Assembly: GCA_025331125.1 (NCBI GenBank)
Contig: JAOALB010000045.1
Coordinates: 62,001-126,000 of the forward strand
From: Mycogone perniciosa
Lineage: Eukaryota > Ascomycota > Sordariomycetes > Hypocreales > Hypocreaceae
Direction of reading: 5' to 3'
DNA length: 64,000 bases
Made by a program: the position numbers and the translations under genes. Positions 1 to 11,477 of the stretch are shown here, in pieces. Each line of letters begins with the position of its first letter. Within the stretch, counting starts at the first letter, position 1. The notes under the pieces were generated by a model, which had not been told where the DNA came from, ran no database searches, and saw only the letters and a list, made by a program, of their open reading frames with translations.

Positions 1-1013
1 CGAGGGAACTCATGGGCGATGCCGGTGCTGGATGGAAAGCGTGTTGCCCTATTCGGATCGAGAGCATAATTTCCTTGAGACTGCGGTGCATACTGAATTG
101 GAGGAGGGCCATTGGATGGCACAGGAGGGATGTAGGCCGCCTGGTGTGGCTGTTGGTGTTGCTGATGTTGGTGTTGGTGATGTTGCTGTGGTGGTAGGTG
201 AGGATGAGAGAAGCCATAATTCGGGGCAGCAGCGTAGGGTGCAGGCTGGGCGGGATGAAAACTTGGAAGTGACATCGCCCGAGGGAGTTGATTCCCCAAC
301 TCGGTGACGGTGGCGAAGAAAGCTGGCGACGGCCCAACCCGGTCATCTGGATTGTATTCCACCTCATCGATGGGGGCACGAAAGTTTTGTGACATCAAAA
401 GCTCGGCGCGGGGGCCAACGTTCCTCAAGGCTTGATGCTGGCTTGGCGTAAACAGACGACCCGCTGTCACATCATTAATGTTGTAATAGCTAACCAGGTG
501 ATGAGGAACGCCCTGGAAGGTGACACTGATGGTCTTCTTGACCAAACCATCACTCTTGAAGGGATAGGAATCGATAAGAGATCCTATCAATGCCCTCTCT
601 GCGTCCTTACTTGCAGTTGATGGGTCCACAGCCGTAGAGAACGGCCCGCCAGGTCGAGAGTTGGAATCGGCCTTATTAATGCCCTGCTGGCATTTCTTGT
701 TCTTCTTGAGGGCTCGTTTCTTCTCACCCGGGGGAAAAGGCTTTTCAAGTTCTCGATAGATGAGAAAGTTGCCAAGAATGCGACTGGGGCTCCACGAAAC
801 GCCATCCGTCCATCGTTTTATGCCCGAAGCATGCTCCTCATAGATGAAGACATTGCCGCTTCTGATGAGGTCCTGACGCTCACGGTCATGCGGGCGTCGG
901 GGCACATGGGTAAGATGACCGGACAGACATCCCTCGAAGAGGATGAGAGCGTCTAGGGTCGAGGCTATATGACCCTTGAACGTCGGATTAAGAGGACTCG
1001 ATTGACTCGCCAT
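1..1013 (-). CDS. SGE1: WOPR-domain transcriptional regulator, SGE1/RYP1/WOR1 type (3' end outside window)
   Basis: The protein belongs to the Gti1/Pac2 (WOPR) family of DNA-binding regulators that control morphology, effector expression and conidiation (FoSge1, Histoplasma Ryp1, Candida Wor1). The first WOPR half lies at about residues 11-97, with the hallmark HVPRRPHDRERQDLIRSG and IKRWTDG...SWSPSRILGNFL. The second half is at about 141-190 (ALIGSLIDSYPFK, GLVKKTISVTFQG, HHLVSYY). A basic linker (KKRALKKNKK) separates the halves, and a His/Gln/Pro-rich low-complexity tail follows. The start is the ATG at 1011-1013, giving an N-terminus (MASQSSPLNPTF) that resembles Sge1 proteins. The 337 visible codons are open with no intron, and the frame runs off position 1, so the C-terminus is missing here. 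The upstream region is exceptionally long. Gene nomenclature differs between species. Confidence 0.93.
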   Translation of the reverse strand, partial: MASQSSPLNPTFKGHIASTLDALILFEGCLSGHLTHVPRRPHDRERQDLIRSGNVFIYEEHASGIKRWTDGVSWSPSRILGNFLIYRELEKPFPPGEKKRALKKNKKCQQGINKADSNSRPGGPFSTAVDPSTASKDAERALIGSLIDSYPFKSDGLVKKTISVTFQGVPHHLVSYYNINDVTAGRLFTPSQHQALRNVGPRAELLMSQNFRAPIDEVEYNPDDRVGPSPAFFATVTELGNQLPRAMSLPSFHPAQPAPYAAAPNYGFSHPHLPPQQHHQHQHQQHQQPHQAAYIPPVPSNGPPPIQYAPQSQGNYALDPNRATRFPSSTGIAHEFP

Positions 1014-4000
1014 TGTTATAATTAAGTGGGCGACCAGGGAAAGTTAACCTTGAGGGGGAATGGATAGGTTCCACGGCGCTGAAGCTTGTCTCCCCCAGGG
1101 TTGTGTGTAGTGGCAAGGGATGCGGAGGAAGCTTGACGGGCGGGTTTCTGTGTATTTTTCTGAAGAAAGTCGATAAGAAGCCAGGTGCTCGTTTTGACAC
1201 GCAATGATTGACTAGCTGACAGAGTAGGAAAGGGAAGAAAAGGATTTGGGCAGCCAGTCTTCTGGGAAGAGATTGATATTAGCAGGCCGAGGCGATGCAG
1301 CCCGGCGCAGCAAGCTGCTCGGCACGGCTCACCTGTGGCGTCTGGTTGACTGACTCTGTCGTGGACGAGATGGGTTTTAGCAGCGTGTTTGACGCAGCGT
1401 TTGCTTTGGCTCGAGGTCAATGTAGAAGAAAGTTTGGCATTGAAGCTAAGGGGACACACAAGGCGGATGGAGAAAAGGGGAGGAGGTTCTTCTGGCCCTG
1501 AGCCAATCCTTTTGAGTAGACGAACGCCTTGATGTACCGGGGCAATCCAGATGAGAAGCAAGTGGAAAGTCAAGTGAGAGGTAAGAGTAGAGGAAAGTTG
1601 ACAAAGTCGGTCGCCTGATGTTGGGCGAGGACCAGAATGGGATAATATGGAGTCTAGAGTTTGAAGGTCCGCACGGGATGGCGCCAGGCAATGGTCATAG
1701 ACGGACAGGTTGCGTGTGGCGCCTTGTCGTCTCGGCTCTTAAACCTAATAAGCTCCAATTGTGACTCTGCCAGGCACAAATTCAGATGCAGATGCAGATC
1801 TGGGTGTTAATGTCAATCTGAACTTTGCTCTCGGCGGGCTTGATGTCAATGCTGATGCTGGTGCTAAGGCTGTCTGTTGGGAATGGGGGGAGGGCGGGAG
1901 AAGGGCTTTCGGCATCGAACGATAGCGGCGCCAGCAGTAGTGATGTGGTGGCCGAGAGATGCCGGGCTGCTAACTGGGATGTCTAAGTAGAAGACGACGG
2001 GACCGGAGATGCTGGTTGGGCCAGACAAGACATACGGGCCGCAGATGCCGGAAACAGAGAATTGGCCGAGGGAGAGAAAGAGAAAGAAGCTGGGTGGAGA
2101 TGAAGAAGAAAACGGGAGCAGGCAAAGTAGAAGAAGAAGAAGACAAGGAGGAGAAGGCGGAGGGCTGCCAGGAGAGCCTCGCACCAGCAGGATGGCCAGC
2201 GGAAGAAAGAGGCAGACGGAGCAAGGACCTTGGCGTAGGAGGCGGCAGGGACGGACTTGGCTCTCTCGCAGAAGGGTATCGAAAATGAAATAAAGGTCAA
2301 CTCCGTACGCACACCTCGAGCATGCAGGCAAGGTAGGCACTAGGTGGGTTAGATGGTTGTACGAAGTAGTGTGTGAGTCGCAGGCTCCAACTACTACAAA
2401 CATACACCTGGGCTGCCCTTGCAAACTAGTAGTATGGCTCCGGCGTCGACGAAAACGACAGCCGCGAGCAGAGGTCACAGACACAGGATTTGGGGGTGGG
2501 GGGGTGATGGAGTGGTGGGCTGGCTGGAGTATAGGCGAGCAGGAGGAGCATTGGGAGTAGGCCACGACGGGGGAGTGGCAGATGGAAGGCAAAATGCGGC
2601 GGTGATGGAGGATAGCAGAAGGAGTACAATGAAGAGGAGGGGGGTGCGCGCATGTGAGATCATGATTGTGCTGTATGCGTGTACGTAGAATGTACAGTCT
2701 CAAGGTACCACTCCTGTATGTACAGGCAGAAAAGTACAGGTGTGTTTATGTGTGGAGACGGATGCTTCGATGGGCTCAGAAGAAGCCCCAGAATGGTGTT
2801 CGATTCGGGCCAAATTCGGATGGACCCGAGAGAAGACATGTATATCTGTATGCGTGCGTATCTGGGTGTGCGATTGATGTGTTTTCAAATATGCAAAAAG
2901 AACGTACATATGCAGCATAACGTGTCCAAGCCCGGGTTGCCAGCACCTGAGGTAGGCGGTGGTAGTAGCAGGTACAGGGTTCCAGGAAGTGCGACAGGTT
3001 TTCCTAACTCACGCCTCTCCCTAGGTAGTACGTACTGTGCTATTTCCATCACTACCGGGGATCATATGGGGCATTCAACAAGAAGACCAAGACGAAGACA
3101 AAAAGAAGATGGGGATGAGGATGAGGATGATGAAGCAAAAGGAAGTCTTTTCCTCGGATCAATCCTTGTGTGTTTCTATGTCACCATCCTGGTCCCGCTC
3201 CGCTTTTGAGCCTCTTAATATATATATTAGTAGTAGTACTCGTACTACTACGATAGATATATACTTGCAGATGCTCCGGCGGCTGGCAGAGAGACTCGGG
3301 GACATGCGAGATATCGACAAGCCCGCATCAAAGAGATCGGACTAGCCCCCGTACGTACAGCTACATTGTCCTGTGCGACTGCACGTACCCCATACTCGTT
3401 CATTCTCGTTCATTCTCGTGCTACCATCAGAGGAGAAAAAGGTCTCTCCAGTCTCCACTTAATAGGGAGTGCGTTTTGCGTGTTTTTGGACAGACCCGCC
3501 CGTCGCCGTCGCCGGTCTCCGCCGCGCACTGCCGAGTCCGGTTGGGCGGAAAGCCATTGACAAGGACGGCGGCGGGCGGATCAATTAAACTCGACTCTGA
3601 TTTGTTTTCGTCACGAAGCTGCTGCCGTTCTGGCGGTCCAACGAGTGCGTCGTATCGACTCGTATCTCTCTGGTAGCGTGGACGGAGAATCAGTTGGCTG
3701 CTTTGAAGACCGGTGCCCCATCGAGAAGTGCGAGGATGGAGATCTCCGTGCAGGCTGGACGGAAATGCCCATTTGTCGAAGTACGAAGTACACATAGGTA
3801 GGTACGAAGTACTCTTCCACATTCATGCAGCCCATTCTACCATGGTCACGAACCTCAACAACAACTAAATGTAAGACGTACAATGCATAATGTCCATTCA
3901 TCCATCTTTTGCATTCGTCCTCTCGCACATTGGGCAAATCCGACTGAAAACAAACGGATCCCTGGGATCGAAACCCAGCCTACTAGTGGTGCTGGGGCTA

Positions 4001-6940
4001 ATAAGGCTGCGACACCCTAGAGCACCCCTAGAGGCGGTACCACCAGGTTCCAGGGGCGGCCTACCAGATCGCTCGGATAGCTAATATTAATCGATGCTAG
4101 CGAGAGGCTGCATTGGTGCAGGCAAACCTACGAGGTACGTACTACTTTGTACGTGCCTGGGTAAATGTAGTCGATGGAGTCAGCTCTAGAATCCTGCTTA
4201 AATACGACTGCTAGAATGCTTCACAGAGCAGCGGGATGCCCAAAACAATCTCGATTGTGGAGTTCTGCATATGACGCACCGGGGTGAGATCGAGATGCTG
4301 GGAAGCCCAAAGATACTTACTTAATCTGGAGCATGCCAAGCGACAAGCGGCAAGCACCACCCAGATCACATCACCACGAAAGTGCTCGTACTCGTCACGT
4401 GTGTTCCAACTTGCTGGTAGTCTCCAGCCCAGAGGCTTTCGCTATGTGCCGCCTTGCCCGGCGACGCCGCAAAGCAAGTAAAGAGTTAAATGCCCACTGC
4501 GTCCCACTGCGTCCCACGATTCAGGTTATTGCCACAATGCTCTGATGCACGGGCAAGTAGTAGCTATTGCACTCGGAGAATTAGCCCGGTGCCAGTAATC
4601 GGGGTAGCAATAAACAACAAATGGTGGGGCCGCAAGAGGTTACTAGTGCTTGTGTACGAGTACAGACACATGCGATCACGGAGTCTCCTCGAGTTGTGGG
4701 CCACTCTAGGACATTACTAGTACAGACTACGAATGATTGATGCTATGTATTTATCAATTGTTATGATCCCCTGGGTCTGAGATGCCCGTTGTCTGCATGT
4801 ATGCGCTCATACCTCCTACATACTGGAACTCGTACTGCTGGAGCTGAGCAACGCGTGCGTGTGGGACAAGTGTCTTATTAGGGATTTCAGGCACATGCGA
4901 CACGCGATTCCTCGGAGTGAAAATAGGACTACGAAGTACAAAGTACTACTACTACGCCTTCTAACTACCTAGTAGGTAATACTACGAGAACTATGAGTAC
5001 CTAACACTTCGGGTACCTACTTAGGTATCCTACTACCTATTGGTAGAGACATGCATACGCCTACTTCGTACCTACTATGTTTCTCTCTCCATCTCTCCCC
5101 CCTGTCTTTATGACACCTCATGCGTGTGGAGCTCTTCTTGCATGCATCAGGCAGGCATGTAAGTCGTTCTCGTCCTCGCATACGCTCGCATATACGGATA
5201 TTCCGTATACGTATGAGACTGAATGGATTCACGACGAACATTACCTGGCAGTACTTCAGCAAGTCCGACCGCGGCACTTGGATCTTGGATGGAGGGATTA
5301 TGCATCGATTGGATAGATGGTGCCACCTCAGATCGCATGCGCTAACGCAAAATGAATGATGGATGCAAGCGCACGGGGCAGTTGGCAGGAACGGAGGAAC
5401 CACCATGGACTGTGCCACTCGGCTATCGAGGGGTACCTTGACGTATCATCAGTTAGAAATGTGGCAGAGCTCGTATTCTAATCACTAACGAAGGCTACTG
5501 GTGCAGAACCTGGATGTTCCGGACGAAAGCCCCCCTGCACAGGCCCCGCAGTGGAGCTCAGCCCCGAGAAGCCAAGTTGGCGAACCCAGAAGAAAGATTC
5601 TTCGTCGACAACCTCGAGATTCGACAGTCTCCAGCGCCACATTCCAGCCATGGTGCCATCGTCCATGCTGGGCTCTTCTGTCCCCCCACACCAGAAATAC
5701 GAGTAGTAACTCGCATACCTCCTTTTCTTTCTTTGTTTTTTCTCGTTTCATCGTTCTTGTGCCGCCTGCGAAGTAATTTCTCTCTCTTGCAGTCTGCTCC
5801 ATGGCCGATCAATCAACAAGGCCTACGGAGTAGGTCATGACGCATCAGTCATCTGCTGAATAGCCTTGGGCTGCATATAATGCCATGCATATGCATGGTA
5901 CGAGTATACGTACTTCGTATAGTATCTGTATTATACTATACGTACGAACCGAGTGTTGCTGGCCAAGGCTGTCTTTTGTTGTCAGACTGGGGCGGAGCGT
6001 TCATCTGCATAATGGTGTGCAACCCATAAACAGCAAAATATGTCGTGCAACCATCTCTTTATGCCTCCACGTACTTGTAGCACTCGAGTACCTACTAGAC
6101 ATTGTCTCTGTCTTCTTTTATGGTAACTTCCGGTATTTTCATCATGACCATCATCCATCCCATTCAAGTGAGGCCACTCGTTGCTATCTGTCAGTCAGGT
6201 ATCTATGAGAATGGGCTGTCATGGACAGGTTTGGTCGAAGCGTCTTGCATTCGCGCGCCTGCTGAAGAACGGAGCGCTTACTCCGTCCGAAGTACAACAG
6301 GCTTGATTCTTGATTGGACTGGGCACATCGGACTTGTCATCATTTGGATGTACGGAGAATTTCCGTATTTGCGCTCCACTACCTGACTACTCCACCATCA
6401 ACCGCACACAGGTCGGTAGTAAGTGGTTTGAATGCTTGTCGTCTCTTCCAAAAAAAAAATCACTCAACTAAAGGTATTACCTACTAGTCGTCGGGACACA
6501 GAATAACAACAATCACCTCGGTACTTGCGGAATGCCTTCGTTGGTGGCACATATCACATCTGAGAGGGACAGTCAACAAGGCACCGAGAACGGATGGCTG
6601 TACCATTGCAATTCCCAACAGCCCATCCATCATCTATCCCTGTCGCCCAACCGATTAGCGCTCTCCTATCGGCCTTAGCCTAGCCTATCAGCTGCTTCCC
6701 CACAGTCCTTCCATGCAAGCCGCACGCTAGTAATTATGCAAGCAAGCATGCTTGCTCTGCTGAACTCGCCCCCTGCCTCCTCCAAAGAGATCCTGTCCCC
6801 CATCCACCAGATCTTTTAGTGTCGCCGCAACTAGGTGCCGCCCTGATCCTGAATTTATAGGTATTATAATATCCGAGATTCTTCATGAAGAATCATCGTA
6901 TTAGTTAGTCGTCGGCCGATGGTCACAGTCTGTTTGTAAA
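1014..6940. promoter_or_regulatory. 5.9 kb gene-free region upstream of SGE1 (probable long leader and promoter)
   Basis: No reading frame here looks like a conserved protein. The long frames are low-complexity by-products of CT- or GA-rich DNA. About 2060-2170 is strongly purine-rich on the plus strand, so it is pyrimidine-rich on the SGE1 sense strand, as is common near fungal transcription starts. Short tandem units occur, for example a 10-base TCGTTCATTC repeat near 3397. Between about 3.2 and 5.1 kb there are many TACGAAGTA-like and ACCTACCTA-like words. TDP1 terminates at the far side, so nearly the whole interval can serve SGE1. Regulatory use is inferred from gene layout and from the large promoters and leaders known for WOR1 and RYP1. 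Confidence 0.55.
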
Positions 6941-9152
6941 TCAAGCTCCGGAAAAGAACCAAGGCTGTTCGTCTGGCCCGTAGACTGGTCCTGGGACTAG
7001 CATGGGTATAGGAACTGTCCCCGCGAACATCATCATGTCTGTACTCGACGGCGTCTGTTTGCCTGCTTTGAGCTTGGGTACCGGTACAATCACGCCACAC
7101 TCCCAGTTGCGACAATTCATCTTAACTTTTCCGGTAGCTCTGTCTTTGGATAAGCGGCCCCTATCCACGGCCATCGCCGCCCTTGTCAGCATTGACCGTC
7201 AAACGTTTCCATCCATAGGATCAAGTCCAACTTACCAAGCACTCTCGGAGAGATTAGCACTCCCCACATATGCCCAGCCGGGTGACTGCCCTGATGTCAT
7301 ATTGCCCAACCCAGCTTGCCGCACGAAAATCAACTTGCTATGCATAAGGAGTCTGTCACGCGTATTGATCGAGTCCCGTAACAGCTCCCTAGGGAAACTG
7401 GGCGACCGCCACCATTTCTCTTGTACACATATCGTTCCTCCTGCCTGTATTTGTACCGCAATACAGGGTTAGCACATCATGAGCAATCTGGACAAGGCTG
7501 GAAGGCCTGCTCACCTGTCGTCCGCCTCTGCTTGTAGATACTGTCTTGTTTGTGGGAAAGTAGATGCGGAACCGCTCCTGCAATTGCTGGGACGGCTCTG
7601 CTGCCTTGTTTCCAGGCTTGCGGCTGGTTTTCGCATTGTACTCCGCTAAGCCATCACCTCCTAGATCCTGGTATTAGTCCAAGCTGACCAACAATCAACC
7701 AAGTGGGCACGCGACCGCGGTTTACCTTGGCAGGCGTTGTATATGGCTCCAACCAGTTCACGGTTGACGGACCCAAGAGAGGCGCACTGGCTCCCGATGT
7801 TAGTACTACAATTCACTCGGAGAATGTGAGTAACCTACTGCTAGATCGACCTCAACGGGTTCGAGGCTTGCGAGACCAAGCGCAACTACGCTGGCGCCGA
7901 GACCACAGTATCCTTGATCAGCTGTCAGCCACCGCAATCGGTCTATAGGCCAGCATCAAGTTAGGTTCCTACCGACCTACTCGCTTCAGTGTTTCGCCGA
8001 TGTGGCTACCGGGTCTAGACAAGCTCAAGTCAGCGCGACTGGACACGGGGCCCTGCGATCAGCATTCTTACATGGTATGGACAAAAGCAATGTCTGCCGT
8101 TTTAGAAAAGTCATAGTTGGAAAGACTTGCAATCATCATCTCGTTCACCCCCGTGGCCCTAAGAAAGAATTCCAGTTCGGTACTAAAGTTGGTTGGGTGA
8201 TGTGAAGCAGCACTTTCCAGCCTTGGAAGATCGATGAGAAATACCATCTAACACCAAGCCAGCTAGTTAACACGCAGCTGTGCTTATAGATTCGCCAAGT
8301 TACCCACATTCTCCATTACTCCAGTTTCTCCCCAATCATAGGGAACCAAGTTACCTGTAGGAATAACAATCCGGAGATATCCGGTGTACTTCAGCAATTG
8401 CAACTTGGAATGCATAGCCCCGAGGCCGTGCATCGGTGGGAAACAGAATTTGATGCTGGGTGGAACATTGGCGCGCATTGCATCCTTCTGTCAAATGAGC
8501 AGTGTTAGCCCAGCCCAAGGCTGCGCGGATATAAGAAGGGAGACAGGAAGTTTAAGCTGAATACCTGGGCATCATCCTTCGCAAATGCGATTAGTAGGAG
8601 CTTTGTCTTGCTCATATCAAGCTTGGAGAGCATCCACTCCTCGTCCCATTGGAAAGACGACAATACGGCCAGTTCTAAGTGGTCTTTCTGAAGGATCTCT
8701 TCAATCGTAATATCATCACCGGTACGGGCATATCCGCGAACCCACGTTCGCTTGATAGTGCCACTGGGATAAGCTAACCTTGCAGGTGTCCGGCTAGATT
8801 CAGGGTTTGTGTTGCTCTGCCTAGAGGAAGCTGGAGAAGGCTGTATTGGCTGTATCGGTCTCTTTGGTGGTGGCATTTCAACAACATCATCGTCATCAGA
8901 TGAACGACGGCGCTTTGCCAGCCTCCGTAACCTCTCTTCTTCCATACTTTTCCGATCAATAAAAAGGGAGCCGAACTGAGCCTTGGGTTGCTGGGATGAG
9001 ACCTGTGGACTTGCTGGTGTGGCAGCCTCCGAACACTGCGTTGCCGAGTTGTTGCCCTGGTCTTGAAGAGAGAGAGCAATTGCATAACGAAGTGCTTCAT
9101 CATCATCAGCATCGCTACCCAGTTCAGGCATATCGTTGCTTGGTCTCGCCAT
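6941..9152 (-). CDS. TDP1: Tyrosyl-DNA phosphodiesterase 1 with N-terminal ubiquitin-interacting motif
   Basis: The enzyme hydrolyses 3'-phosphotyrosyl bonds of stalled topoisomerase I-DNA adducts in the nucleus. My model has nine exons: 9152-8565, 8487-8308, 8247-8072, 8014-7977, 7912-7839, 7786-7726, 7660-7515, 7444-7236 and 7160-6941. These sum to 564 codons (563 aa). The first catalytic H-x-K is at H222/K224 (MHSKLQLL, followed by IPTGNLVPYDWG). The second is at H456/K458 (MHSKLIF, followed by YVGSANLSESAWG). Between them are typical Tdp1 segments (PGSHIGETLKRVG, YCGLGASV, ASLGSVN). Residues about 16-31 (DDDEALRYAIALSLQD) fit a ubiquitin-interacting motif, and a basic KRRRSSDDDD stretch follows. 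A start 15 bases further upstream is possible. Two donors (GTGGGT, GTCGGT) are weak, so those junctions could be off by a few residues. Confidence 0.9.
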
Positions 9153-9780
9153 TGTTGTTTGATGCAAGTTGCAGCACAGAGCAGTCTAGTACAAACAGCC
9201 AATTGTTGTCACGGTGACATGTTTAGACATCCTGCAGCACACCCCTGAGGTACCCCTGTTTATGGCGCGCTATCACGTGAGCCCGCGCATTCATTTATGT
9301 GAAGCAAAGCAAGAATCAACTCATTATTCACCTTGGTACTCCGTACTGTATGTACTACCCCGTATCTTATAAAGACACACTCTCTTTCTTGCTACCTTGT
9401 TTTACAGACATGAGTGTCTAATTTCTCTCTTTACTGCATCATATGTTCTGCTTCAAAAGTGGGCAAGGCACACATCGATCTCTACAGAATACGGAGTATT
9501 ACCGAGTGCCAAATAATGTGACAAATAAAAAACAACTTCTCGAACACTCCCCCCCCCTTTTGCGCCGCATCTCCATATTCTTCACATGAATCAATGGAAA
9601 CAATGCCACCGATCATGGCGGCACTAGAGTCATGCATATGATCGAGCCATGACGTCCTCGATGCTGAGTTGTTGTCACCCCCTCAATTTAAGACCGTCGT
9701 GTTCATCCATTACCCACCCTGATGATGCATGCACTCAAGCCATCCACATCTGAGCTATTCCTCCTCCTATCGAGTTGAAG
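9153..9780. promoter_or_regulatory. Divergent intergenic region between TDP1 and the decayed oxidoreductase
   Basis: About 630 bases separate two divergent starts. It holds one TACTCCGTA word (9337-9345), a TACGGAGTA-type word near 9490, a run of ten C residues near 9550, and CT-rich stretches near 9380-9440. No coding frame is convincing. Promoter function is inferred from position. Confidence 0.4.
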
Positions 9781-11477
9781 ATGCCTTCGCTTAACGGTAT
9801 CACAAGTGAGAAGCGCCACATCGTCGTCGTCGGCGGTGGTGCAGCGGGCATGGTAGATTTTCATGTCCTGGACTTTTGACGTCATTGTGGTTGGCTAACT
9901 GCATCGGAAAGTCATGCGCTGCGACCTTGGCCAACCACCCGGACAAGTTCAGGTTGACCCTCTTGGAGAAGAGTGATGTAGTTGGGGGACAGGCAACTTC
10001 GATTCCTCTTGATGAGAGCAAGTATGGTGCGGCATGGATGAACAATGGGGTCCAAGGGGGTTCACAGGTTGGCCGACCTCGCTGGGCCAAACAATGTGCG
10101 ATGAGGATGAGGTCTAACTTGGCCATCCATTTAGATCTTTAGACACACCTTCAATTTCTTCCAACTGTATGGCTATCCACCTCGGGACTTGCAGCTCCAA
10201 GTCTCGTTTGGTAAAGCGCAGGACGGCTTTTGGACCAACTGCTTCCCAAGTAAGCTCGTGGCCCATCATGTCTCCGACATCAAGAGATTTGGTTTCTTTC
10301 TCAAGGTCATCAAGTGGACAATGCCGGTCCTTGGACTTGTCCCAATCTCCATTATGCTCCGGCTCTTCTTGTTCAGCAAAGATTTTGTTGACAGGATGGT
10401 ATATCCGCTCATTGCCCTATTCTTGGGCACAGGGAACCAGACTGCTAACGTGCCCTCTGTCATTGTCGAACGTCTGTTTAACGACCTGAATATGAAGTTG
10501 TGGGATTATGACCCTGCTACGCTGTTACCAAATCAACCAACCATGTTTACCTTCGACTGTCTGCACGAATTTTACAGCAAGTGGAGGGACGACTTAATAA
10601 CCAAGGGCGTGTTGGTCAGAACCAGCACCAAAGTATACAGTGTGTGTGATAGGTCTAGGCGAGGCGTCCGGCTTCAAGTTAAGAATAACAACGGCGAAAT
10701 CAGGGACGAAAACTTTGACGAGATGGTGCTGTGTGTGCTGGCCGACGAAGCTCTACGCATCTTAGGAAAGACAGCGACCTGGAGGGAGAAATTGATTCTA
10801 GGCGGTGCGAGATTCTACGACGATATCACCGTCACACATACTGACTCCGATTACTTTTCCAAGCAATACGAGGCTAGATTTAGACTTGAGCTCTGCGCAG
10901 AGCCCAAATCCGAGGAGCAGAAACAACAGATTACAGCAGCAAAAGGCGAAGGCCCGTCCCTATCGAATAGCTTTCGGCCGATGTACTACACATATACATA
11001 TCAACAGGATCCACACCTCACCGAAATGTCTTTTAACTGCAGCAACTATCAGCATCAGCTGAAGAGCGCAAATGCCGTCCCAGGTGCCAGAGTCATCTGT
11101 GGACAATCGACGCCATCAACAAAAACAAGATAATCAAGCGCAACTAGTGGCATCAGCTTGGCCATTGATGGCAGCACTACGTACGCGTAGTTCCGGGCAT
11201 GATGTTTCTTCAAGGTCGGAGCCGCACTTGGTTTGCTGGATCGTGGACTCTTGTGGTACGTTTCTTTCCCAACATGACCACGTGAAGATCTAACTATTTG
11301 ATGTGGTAGAATATGCACGAGGTCGCATGTATCAGTGGCATTGCTGCTGCTTACCGCCTTGGGGCCGATTATATCAAAGTTGATGATTTCGCCCAAGATT
11401 TCTTCTCCAAATTTCTATTGGTTTCCCATGGCAAGATCTTTTCCTGGGAGGAGAAGAAACGACAGAAGAGGCAATAG
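9781..11477 (+). pseudogene. Decayed FAD-dependent oxidoreductase (COG2907-like NAD/FAD-binding protein)
   Basis: The N-terminus has a Rossmann dinucleotide-binding site (HIVVVGGGAAGM, then SCAATLANHPDKF, EKSDVVGGQA). The first part reads from 9781 to 9852, an intron to about 9911, then exon to about 10066, a second intron (weak GTTGGC donor) to about 10133, then a long exon. The protein then shows HTFNFFQLYGYPPRDLQLQ, FGKAQDGFWTNCFPSKL, MVLCVLADEALRILGKTATW and SNYQHQLKSANAVPGA. After about 11090 the homologous frame shifts: HLWTIDAINKNK is in another phase and roughly a dozen or more family residues appear to be missing. In that frame there are stops at 11145-11147 (TAG where Trp is expected) and 11166-11168 (TGA where Arg is expected). 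Beyond a further intron the end still reads sensibly (NMHEVACISGIAAAYRLGADY) to a TAG at 11475-11477. Both stops are explained by C:G to T:A changes. Function is probably lost. A truncated product from the first exons cannot be excluded. Confidence 0.75.

Noticed and set aside
1864..2703. 279-codon minus-strand frame upstream of SGE1
   Set aside because: The product is Ser/Pro/Leu/His low-complexity sequence from CT-rich DNA, with no domain and no conserved feel. It is better explained as leader or promoter sequence.
3962..3978. T-arm-like hairpin CTGGGATCGAAACCCAG
   Set aside because: The stem and 7-base loop look like a tRNA T-arm, but the loop lacks TTC and no D-arm, anticodon arm or acceptor stem fits around it.
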